Assembly (NCBI GenBank): GCA_964400875.1 | Contig: CAYNWK010000093.1 | Location: forward strand, 1-17,101 | Direction: 5' to 3' | DNA from: CAYNWK01 sp964400875 | Lineage (GTDB): Bacteria > Chloroflexota > Anaerolineae > Anaerolineales > UBA4823 | DNA: 17,101 nucleotides | Shown: positions 1-5,314 of the stretch, piece after piece | Position numbering within the stretch: position 1 is the stretch's first letter | Layout of the letters: the number at the start of each line of letters is the position of its first letter | Position numbers and translations under genes: made by a program | Notes under the pieces: generated by a model | Seen by the model: only the letters and a program-made list of their open reading frames with translations | What the model was told of the DNA's origin: nothing | Databases searched by the model: none

Positions 1-13
1 CCCCCCCTTACTC

Positions 14-1057
14 CTAGCCAAGCCCAGGCCACGTCCGGATCGGGTCGGTAGAGCGCACCAGGCGCATCCCGGCGTCGGCGAAGCGGGCGTAAGCTTCGTT
101 GGCCGAATCGGTGAAGTCCACCACCCCCGGCACCACCACCGGCGAGGTGCAGTCCTCCAGCAGGTAGACCTTCCCCGCCAGGCTCGCGTCACGGGCGCGG
201 ATCTGGTCCAGCAGATCGCTGACCGTCCAGCTGACGCAGTGGCTCTTGGCCTGCCCGGCGATCGCCACCGCGTCGCAGTCCAGCACCTTGCGGATGAATT
301 TCTCGTTCTTCTCGGCCAGCCGCCTTCCGTCCGGGCCCTCCAGGACCTCGGGGCCGACCGCCGAATAGTGCTCGGTGAGCGGGTTCCGGCCCTTGATGAA
401 CAGCTCCGGCTGGCTCTGGCGCGCCAGGGTGTAGAAGAACAGCGCTTCCTCCACCGAAGCGACCAGGGCGTGACCGATGCCGCCCAGCATGGCGTGGTAG
501 GGCCACACGGTCAGGTCGAACTTCTCCCGCTCCGCCAGCGTCTCCACGTAGTGCTCCAGGTGGCGCTGCCCGTAGGCCGGGTCGACCCCCAGGCTGGGGG
601 CCGCCGCCGGGTTGAACTTCCAGCGCCCGCTGCGCACGTCCTCGGCCGAGACCATGGTGTTCGCCCCGGGATGCTCGCCGGCCGCGTCGATCAGGAAGGC
701 GGCGTGGAAGATCTGCACCGCCTGGTGGGTGTCCAGGGTGGCGGTGACCTCCGAGATCGAGCCCAGGTTGCGGTAGATGAACTCGGCCAGCCGGCGGTTG
801 TCCTCCACCGCGCCGTTACCCGAGCGCCCGCCGACGAACAGCTCGAAGTCCGGCAGGCAAAAGGTGTTCTGCACGTCGATCAGGATCAGCGCCAGGCGGA
901 AATCGTCCTGCGCGGCCGGAAGGATATCGTAGCGCTCGGCCCACTCTTGGGCTTGTACGGCGCGGGTTTCATACGGCACTTTCCAAAAAGACTGGACCAC
1001 CTCCGGGTCGTAAAAATCGGGAACCGGCAGTTCCCGGAAGCTTGTACTTTCTGTCAT
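14..1057 (-). CDS. Isochorismatase/nicotinamidase-like cysteine hydrolase
   Basis: A 347-residue cytosolic protein of the cysteine-hydrolase (isochorismatase) fold. The motif LILIDVQNTF gives the catalytic Asp (D61). D109-T-H111 followed by H118 matches the metal-binding D-x-H...H of nicotinamidases. KSHCVSW supplies the nucleophile C274, and K179 is a candidate for the triad lysine. The family usually has about 180-220 residues; the excess here is an N-terminal extension of about 50 residues and a long insert between the metal site and the nucleophile. The start is ATG at 1057, preceded by GGGAGG seven bases upstream, so it is well supported; the stop is TAG. Substrate is unknown: hydrolysis of nicotinamide or another amide is possible, but the length argues against a standard PncA. 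It is probably monocistronic on its 5' side, because the upstream FTR1 gene has its own terminator. Confidence 0.85.
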   Translation of the reverse strand: MTESTSFRELPVPDFYDPEVVQSFWKVPYETRAVQAQEWAERYDILPAAQDDFRLALILIDVQNTFCLPDFELFVGGRSGNGAVEDNRRLAEFIYRNLGSISEVTATLDTHQAVQIFHAAFLIDAAGEHPGANTMVSAEDVRSGRWKFNPAAAPSLGVDPAYGQRHLEHYVETLAEREKFDLTVWPYHAMLGGIGHALVASVEEALFFYTLARQSQPELFIKGRNPLTEHYSAVGPEVLEGPDGRRLAEKNEKFIRKVLDCDAVAIAGQAKSHCVSWTVSDLLDQIRARDASLAGKVYLLEDCTSPVVVPGVVDFTDSANEAYARFADAGMRLVRSTDPIRTWPGLG

Positions 1058-1091
1058 CGGAGAGCCTCCCTCTCGGTGTAAATCAGTTCAG

Positions 1092-1133
1092 TCACCCCTA
1101 TTTTAACCCCTGGCTCCCATTTTGTAGGGGTGA
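1092..1133. promoter_or_regulatory. Perfect 9-bp inverted repeat upstream of the hydrolase gene
   Basis: TCACCCCTA (1092-1100) and TAGGGGTGA (1125-1133) are perfect inverted copies separated by 24 bases. A minus-strand TAAAAT (-10-like) lies just inside the left arm. The position, 35 bases before the hydrolase start, suggests an operator around its promoter. No convincing -35 was found, so the promoter itself is not called. Confidence 0.4.
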
Positions 1134-1186
1134 TCCGAGCTAACCGGCCTGCTCTCCGCCTCAGCCGCGTTTCTCTCCCTCCCCCC

Positions 1187-1227
1187 AAACAAAAACGAGA
1201 CGGGCGCTGCGGGCGCGCTCGTCTCGT
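1187..1227 (-). terminator. Intrinsic terminator of the FTR1 gene
   Basis: On the minus strand a 13-bp stem (1215-1227 with 1195-1207, one G-U pair, 7-nt loop) is followed directly by a U-rich run (TTTTTGTTTGG as DNA). It begins 19 bases after the FTR1 stop, so it ends that transcript and separates it from the hydrolase gene. Confidence 0.85.
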
Positions 1228-1246
1228 CCGGGTGATGAGAAAGGGT

Positions 1247-2065
1247 TCAGGCTTCCTGGGCGCTGGGAGCCGGGCTGGCGCTGCGGCGCAGCCCGAAAAA
1301 GATGCCCGCCAGGTAAACCAGGTAAGCCAGCACCTCGGTCAGGGAGGGGTCGCCGTTATAGCCGAACAGCGCTTTGAGCAGCTGCCCGACGAAGGAGCCC
1401 TCGTCCAGGACCGGGTTGGTGTTCCACAGCGGTGCGACCAGCGCCGGGATCCAGCCGACTTCGTTGAATTCATGCACGCCGTAAGCCACCAGCCCGGCGG
1501 CGAAGAGCAGCAGCACGCTGGTCACCTGGAAGAAGCTGCGCAGGTTCAGGCGCACGGTGGTGGCGAAGAGCAGCCAGCCCAGCACGGCCGCGGCGCCCAG
1601 GCCGAGCAGCCCGCCGACCAGCGTCTGTTGAGCGCCGGAGGTCATGCTGGCGGCGGTCAGGAACAGGGCCAGTTCCACGCCTTCCCGCAGCACCGCTAAA
1701 AAGGCCAATGAGAAGAGCGCCTTTCCGCTGGTGGACAGGGTGGCCTGGCGCACCTCGGCTTCCAGGTCTCCCTTGATGCTGCGCGCCTGCCGCTGCATCC
1801 AGAAGATCATCCAGGTAAGCACGCCGGCGGCCAGCAGCATGGTAAAACCCTCGAAGATCTGCTCGGCGGCGCCCTCCAGGGAAACGCCGACCGTGTGCAG
1901 CCCAACCGCCGCGATCACGCTAAAGGCCCCAGCGCCCCCGGCTCCCAGCCAGACCACCCGGCTCAACCCGCCCCGGTCGAACTTGCGCAGCGCGCCCAGG
2001 ACGATGCCGATGATCAAGGCCGCTTCCAGGCCTTCACGCAGTGCTAAAAGAAAACTTGGCAACAT
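1247..2065 (-). CDS. FTR1-family high-affinity iron permease
   Basis: A 272-residue polytopic membrane protein that would import ferric iron across the cytoplasmic membrane. Two REGxE iron-binding motifs are visible: REGLE in the first helix (residues about 10-14) and REGVE in the middle of the protein, as expected for the FTR1/EfeU fold. About seven hydrophobic segments are present. The chosen start is ATG at 2065, preceded by GAGGTGG about seven bases upstream; the frame stays open to 2155 but would read through a perfect 18-bp hairpin and add a non-hydrophobic leader, so the longer form is rejected. No EfeO/EfeB or multicopper oxidase partner lies next to it. A divergent DtxR-family regulator 500 bases away suggests metal-dependent control. 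It has its own terminator. Confidence 0.93.
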   Translation of the reverse strand: MLPSFLLALREGLEAALIIGIVLGALRKFDRGGLSRVVWLGAGGAGAFSVIAAVGLHTVGVSLEGAAEQIFEGFTMLLAAGVLTWMIFWMQRQARSIKGDLEAEVRQATLSTSGKALFSLAFLAVLREGVELALFLTAASMTSGAQQTLVGGLLGLGAAAVLGWLLFATTVRLNLRSFFQVTSVLLLFAAGLVAYGVHEFNEVGWIPALVAPLWNTNPVLDEGSFVGQLLKALFGYNGDPSLTEVLAYLVYLAGIFFGLRRSASPAPSAQEA

Positions 2066-2114
2066 GAATATTCCACCTCTACATAGATAGCAGTTATGCG
2101 GTTCGCGGGAGGTC

Positions 2115-2153
2115 GGGGGTTGAGAGCGGGGCTGCGCCCCGCTCTCAACCCCC
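2115..2153. repeat. Perfect 18-bp palindromic hairpin in the FTR1 leader
   Basis: The arms at 2115-2132 and 2136-2153 are perfectly complementary, with a 3-nt loop (TGC). There is no T tract on either side, so it is not a standard terminator. It lies about 50 bases before the FTR1 start, inside the predicted transcript. It may be a REP-like dispersed palindrome or an RNA stability/translation element. Confidence 0.75.
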
Positions 2154-2229
2154 AATATCTTTCACTCGTGAGGCAAACCTCTAAATGCAGTTGCCCTGCC
2201 GGAGGCGGCGCGGCCAGCCTCCAGGAGTA

Positions 2230-2284
2230 CGCCGTATAGTATAATCAAATCAGACAATAATAATCAAGAATGTTATGATAATAT
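2230..2284 (+). repeat. 55-bp direct repeat, copy 1 (left edge of gap)
   Basis: It is identical base for base with 2385-2439. The sequence is AT-rich, unlike its GC-rich surroundings. The copy stops exactly where the Ns begin. Confidence 0.95.
2238..2267 (-). promoter_or_regulatory. Putative FTR1 promoter
   Basis: On the minus strand TTGATT (2267-2262) and TATACT (2243-2238) are separated by 18 bases, a reasonable sigma70-type pair in an AT-rich segment. It would give a leader of about 165 nt. It lies within the sequence duplicated around the gap, so an identical pair exists at 2393-2422. Confidence 0.5.
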
Positions 2285-2384
2285 NNNNNNNNNNNNNNNN
2301 NNNNNNNNNNNNNNNNNNNNNNNNNNNNNNNNNNNNNNNNNNNNNNNNNNNNNNNNNNNNNNNNNNNNNNNNNNNNNNNNNNNN
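2285..2384. other. Scaffold gap of exactly 100 Ns
   Basis: All positions are N. The round length is typical of an unknown-size gap placeholder. The identical flanks suggest that the two contigs overlap and the gap may have no real content, or that a tandem repeat was left unresolved. Confidence 0.98.
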
Positions 2385-2439
2385 CGCCGTATAGTATAAT
2401 CAAATCAGACAATAATAATCAAGAATGTTATGATAATAT
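2385..2439 (+). repeat. 55-bp direct repeat, copy 2 (right edge of gap)
   Basis: It is a perfect copy of 2230-2284 and starts at the first base after the Ns. Confidence 0.95.
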
Positions 2440-2446
2440 TTGATTA
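2397..2446. promoter_or_regulatory. Candidate metalloregulator operator (AT-rich inverted repeat)
   Basis: TAATCAAAT (2397-2405) and ATTTGATTA (2438-2446) form a perfect 9-bp inverted repeat. Between them is a second, imperfect palindrome (TAATCA...TGATAA). It lies between FTR1 and the DtxR-family gene and overlaps -10-like hexamers on both strands, a natural place for the regulator to bind. It is not a match to the classic DtxR/IdeR 19-bp box as I remember it, so the assignment is positional. Confidence 0.4.
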
Positions 2447-2500
2447 AACCCCCTTTACCCCGGGTATCAACCAGGGTGAAACCACCCATAACGTCCGGAT

Positions 2501-2579
2501 AGCTTTTTACCCACTCGATAGCTTTTTTTACCCTCTGGAGAGCATTTTTCCTACTGGAGAGTTTATTTCCACATGATCG
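2501..2579 (+). repeat. Four degenerate ~20-bp tandem repeats before the DtxR-family gene
   Basis: Units begin at 2501, 2520, 2541 and 2560 and share AG(C/T)TTTTT-ACC-...-TGGAG. The last unit overlaps the start codon. The period of 19-21 bases is two helical turns, as for stacked protein sites. The repeated TGGAGAG also supplies the nearest Shine-Dalgarno-like sequence. Confidence 0.5.
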
Positions 2580-3223
2580 TCAGCCCCGCCATGCGGCGAT
2601 ACGCCGCCGAAATCTATCGCCTGCAGCAGGACTTCCCCGAAGTCAAGCTTTCCGATCTCTCCGAACACGTGGACGCCTCGACCCAGGCCGTCTCGCGCAT
2701 GATCCGCCGGATGAAGAAAGGCGGCTACCTGGTCCACGAACCCTACCGCGGCGTGCGCCTCACCGAGCCCGGCGAGGAGATCGCCATGCCGGCGCTGCGC
2801 CGCCACCGCCTGATCGAGGTTTTCCTGGTGCGGGTGATGCAGTACGACTGGGCTAAAGCCCACGAGCTGTCCGACGTCTTCGAGCTGGGCGTCAACCACG
2901 AGCTCGAAGACCGCATCGACGAGCTGACCGATCACCCCACGCGCTGCCCCCACGGCGAGCCCATCCCCAGCAAGGATGGGGTCATGCCGGAGCTGCACGA
3001 CCGCTGCCTGTTGGAGTTGGAAGTCGGGACGGAGGGGAACATCAGCCGGGTGCGCACCCACGACCACGACAAGCTGCGCTACATCGCCGAGCTCGGCCTG
3101 CTGCCCGGGGAGGCGCTCACCCTGGTCAACCGGGCGCCCTTTCGCGGCCCGCTGCGGGTCGCGCTGAACGGACAGGAACAGGTGATCGGTTACGAGATCG
3201 CTTCGACGCTGTGGATTGAGTGA
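2573..3223 (+). CDS. DtxR/MntR-family metal-dependent transcriptional regulator
   Basis: A 216-residue cytosolic repressor with the standard three-part layout: winged helix-turn-helix (about 1-70), dimerisation/metal-binding domain (about 71-135, ending in the family signature CPHGEPIP) and a C-terminal FeoA/SH3-like domain (about 145-215). Compared from memory with C. diphtheriae DtxR, ancillary-site residues H78, E82 and H97 are kept, and D101 and E104 occupy ligand positions. The M10 position is Arg9 and the H106 position is Leu105, so the primary metal site looks altered. The start is ATG 2573; GGAGAG lies about 11 bases upstream, which is long, and ATG 2591 is possible but would trim the HTH. 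Divergence from the FTR1 permease suggests it represses iron uptake. It is followed by a strong terminator. Confidence 0.92.
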   Translation: MIVSPAMRRYAAEIYRLQQDFPEVKLSDLSEHVDASTQAVSRMIRRMKKGGYLVHEPYRGVRLTEPGEEIAMPALRRHRLIEVFLVRVMQYDWAKAHELSDVFELGVNHELEDRIDELTDHPTRCPHGEPIPSKDGVMPELHDRCLLELEVGTEGNISRVRTHDHDKLRYIAELGLLPGEALTLVNRAPFRGPLRVALNGQEQVIGYEIASTLWIE

Positions 3224-3234
3224 GATAAGGATTT

Positions 3235-3279
3235 GCCTGCAGGGTGGTGAGAAGCATACCACCCTGCAGGCTTTTTTTT
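3235..3279 (+). terminator. Intrinsic terminator after the DtxR-family gene
   Basis: A perfect 14-bp stem (GCCTGCAGGGTGGT, 3235-3248, with 3258-3271) and a 9-nt loop are followed by eight Ts (3272-3279). The T run overlaps the stop codon of the convergent dnaI-like gene (3278-3280). There is no U tract on the minus side, so it acts mainly on the plus strand. Confidence 0.95.
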
Positions 3280-4684
3280 ATCGTGAGGGGCCCCGGTAGC
3301 CCGGCGCGGTGATGGCGTAGATCGTGCTCAGCCGCCGGTCGAGCATGCGGCTGGCGATCGCCGGCTCGCTGCTGTTCAAATCTTCCAGCGAGCTGGTCGT
3401 CGTGATCACGGTGGGCAGCCTGGCGTCGTAGCGGTGTTCGAAGATCTGGTTGATCTTCTCACGCACCCAGGGCGTCATCGACTGCATGCCCAGCCCGTCC
3501 AAGATCAGCAGGCGGGCGGTCTTGGCCTCGTTGAACAGGCGGTCGAAGCGCACGTTGCTCTGCGGGCTGAAGGTCGCCCGCAAGTGGTCCATGAACTCGG
3601 AGACGGACAGAAAGAGCGGCGGGTAGTCGCCGGATTCGATGCGGTAGTGGGCGATGGCGGCTGCCAAGTGGGTCTTGCCGCTGCCGTGCCCGCCGAGCAG
3701 CACCAACCAGCCCTGCGGGTTCTCGGCGTAATCACGCGCCCCTTTATGCGCCTTGTTCAGGCTGCGCAGGTCTTCTGCGGTCAGCCCCTCGCCGCGGCGC
3801 TCGTCGAAGGTGGCGAAGGTCTGCTCGCGGTGCATGTCCAGCGAAGAGAGCTCGGAATACCCGCTGTCGTCCATGGGGTTGCGGTAGTCCGGGGAGAGGA
3901 TCAGCACCCGGGTGACCAGCTCCGGGTCTTGCAGGCGAGAGCGGATGCGCCCTTCGATCTCTTCAAGCGCCAGGTTGGTGGTGATCACCATGGGCAGCCG
4001 GTTGATGTAGCGGTAATTGATGATCTGGAAGAGCTTCTCCTGGGCCCAGCCGGTGGCGTTCTGGGTGCCGAAATCATCCATCACCAGCAGCGGCGCCTGG
4101 CGGATCTCTTCGAAGCGCTCCTCAAAGGTCGCCTGTGGATCCTGGTAGGCATAGCGCAGCGTATCCAGCAGGTCCGGCACGGTGATGAACAGGGTCGATA
4201 CGCCCATGCCGACAGCGAAATTAGCGATGGCGGCCGCCAGGTGGGTCTTGCCGCAGCCGTACGGTCCCTGGAGCAGCAGCCAGCCCTCCAGCCGCTGTGA
4301 GAACTGGGTGGCGTGGTTGAAAGCCCGTTCCAGCGAGTCGGCTTGCAGCGGCCCCAGGCCGATGCGGCCGCGCGGCTCGAAGTTTTCGAGGGTCAGGTGG
4401 CGCAGCTGGTGCAGGTTGCTCAGCGAGAACAGGCGTTTGTATACCTGCTGGCTGACCTGCCCCTGCCGGCACACGCAGATCTCGACTTTGCCGAAGTCGG
4501 GATGATCGAGCGGCACGTCGATGCGCAAATAGCCCTGGCCGCCGCAGTGCGGGCACTCCGGATCGCCCAGGGACCGGCCGCCGCGCGGGGGGTCCTGCGC
4601 CTCAGTGTTCGATGAAGTCGGAGAACTCGCCTTCGACGTATTTGCGGCGATCTTTCTCAGTGTCTCGTCTATCTTCTCGCTCAT
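3278..4684 (-). CDS. DnaI/DnaC-like helicase loader with two tandem AAA+ domains
   Basis: A 468-residue protein, probably the loader of the DnaB helicase encoded upstream. The N-terminus has a CPHC...CVC zinc-binding module (about residues 44-72), as in DnaI/primosomal loaders. Domain 1 has Walker A GPYGCGKT (about 140-147), Walker B LLVMDDFG (about 200-206) and sensor motif VITTN. Domain 2 has Walker A GGHGSGKT (about 331-338), a weaker Walker B LLILDGLG (about 393-399) and VITTT. Single-ATPase loaders are about 250-310 residues, so this is an internal duplication. The start ATG at 4684 follows GGAGG with 5-base spacing; GTG 4687 is adjacent but less well placed. The gene overlaps the dnaD-like gene by 83 bases in another frame, suggesting coupled translation. 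IstB was considered, but there is no transposase nearby. Confidence 0.88.
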   Translation of the reverse strand: MSEKIDETLRKIAANTSKASSPTSSNTEAQDPPRGGRSLGDPECPHCGGQGYLRIDVPLDHPDFGKVEICVCRQGQVSQQVYKRLFSLSNLHQLRHLTLENFEPRGRIGLGPLQADSLERAFNHATQFSQRLEGWLLLQGPYGCGKTHLAAAIANFAVGMGVSTLFITVPDLLDTLRYAYQDPQATFEERFEEIRQAPLLVMDDFGTQNATGWAQEKLFQIINYRYINRLPMVITTNLALEEIEGRIRSRLQDPELVTRVLILSPDYRNPMDDSGYSELSSLDMHREQTFATFDERRGEGLTAEDLRSLNKAHKGARDYAENPQGWLVLLGGHGSGKTHLAAAIAHYRIESGDYPPLFLSVSEFMDHLRATFSPQSNVRFDRLFNEAKTARLLILDGLGMQSMTPWVREKINQIFEHRYDARLPTVITTTSSLEDLNSSEPAIASRMLDRRLSTIYAITAPGYRGPSR

Positions 4685-5312
4685 CACGACCTCCCTCTTG
4701 CCAGCGGTCCAAAATCGCCTGTACGTAGCTCCAGCGGCGCACGTTGTTCTCTACTGCGATGCGTATCGCCTGCTCGATCCACCCGGCTGAGAAGTTCGCT
4801 TCGGCTTCGCGCAGCGTATCGGCGATCATCGGCGTCAGCGGGCCGATGTGTTCTTCGTATAATCGAAAGATGTTGGGGTGGTCCTGGCTCAGCTCCAGCG
4901 GCTGGCGCGGCTCCCCGCTGGGACGCCACTCCCCGCGGGCGATGGCTTCGACGGCGGCGCGGCCCTTGGGTGAATTGAGGAAGTAGAACCGCTCCGGCCC
5001 CTCCTCCAGGGACACCTCCACCTCGAGCAGCGTGCCGCGCGCCACGCAGCGCGCCAGGGATTCGTCCAGAACGGTCTCCGCCTCCCGGGGATCGGCCCCC
5101 AGCCCGCGCAAGAAAGCTTCATCTTCCAAGAAATCTGTCCGCCGCAGGTATCGAAAAGCGCCCTCCAGCAGGTCCAAGCGCCAAAACACGTAAGCGCTGA
5201 CCTTGAGCTCGCCGAGGTGGTCGATCGCCGGCAGCAGCTCCGTGAAGAACGAGCCGGGCACGGGCGTGAGCCGCACCCTGCCTTCCGGGAAACCGTCAAA
5301 GGGGTCCGGCAT
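4602..5312 (-). CDS. DnaD-like primosome protein
   Basis: A protein of 236 residues. The C-terminal half carries the DnaD/DnaB_2 (DDBH2) domain: IFRLYEEHIGPLTPMI, then the helix around EQAIRIAVENNVRRW, then SYVQAILDRW, followed by a charged tail ending in KYVEGEFSDFIEH. The N-terminal half is an all-helix/winged-helix-like region (about 1-130) of the kind that precedes this domain. In Firmicutes DnaD helps melt DNA and recruit DnaB and the loader; its position between dnaB and a loader gene supports the same role. I prefer ATG 5312, with AGGTG five bases upstream; GTG 5318 would overlap the dnaB stop by four bases but has no ribosome site. The 3' 83 bases also encode the start of the loader gene. 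Confidence 0.87.
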   Translation of the reverse strand: MPDPFDGFPEGRVRLTPVPGSFFTELLPAIDHLGELKVSAYVFWRLDLLEGAFRYLRRTDFLEDEAFLRGLGADPREAETVLDESLARCVARGTLLEVEVSLEEGPERFYFLNSPKGRAAVEAIARGEWRPSGEPRQPLELSQDHPNIFRLYEEHIGPLTPMIADTLREAEANFSAGWIEQAIRIAVENNVRRWSYVQAILDRWQEGGRDEREDRRDTEKDRRKYVEGEFSDFIEH

Positions 5313-5314
5313 GG

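Larger units (their letters stand above)
2066..2572. other. 507-base divergent intergenic region with gap and regulatory signals
   Basis: No gene is visible between the FTR1 start and the DtxR-family start. The stretch holds the FTR1 leader with successive minus-strand hairpins (GGAGGC/GCCTCC 2201-2222, GCAG/CTGC 2187-2199, GAGG/CCTC 2170-2181 and the 18-bp palindrome), a very AT-rich segment duplicated around 100 Ns, a candidate operator, small GC-rich palindromes (TACCC-C-GGGTA at 2456-2466) and degenerate 20-base repeats before the regulator. Confidence 0.7.

Noticed and set aside
239..1081. 280-codon plus-strand frame over the hydrolase gene
   Set aside because: Antisense shadow; the minus-strand product has intact catalytic motifs and a good ribosome site.
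2115..2153. 18-bp palindrome as a transcription terminator
   Set aside because: No T tract follows on either strand and it lies in a leader, not after a gene.
2066..2155. N-terminal extension of FTR1 to 2155
   Set aside because: It would translate through the perfect 18-bp hairpin and lacks a ribosome site; ATG 2065 has a strong one and begins the first membrane helix.
2501..2579. CRISPR array
   Set aside because: The units are 19-21 bases, contiguous and degenerate, with no spacers and no cas genes.
3278..4684. IstB transposition helper ATPase
   Set aside because: No IstA-type transposase or inverted terminal repeats; the neighbours are dnaB and a dnaD-like gene and it has a DnaI-type zinc module.
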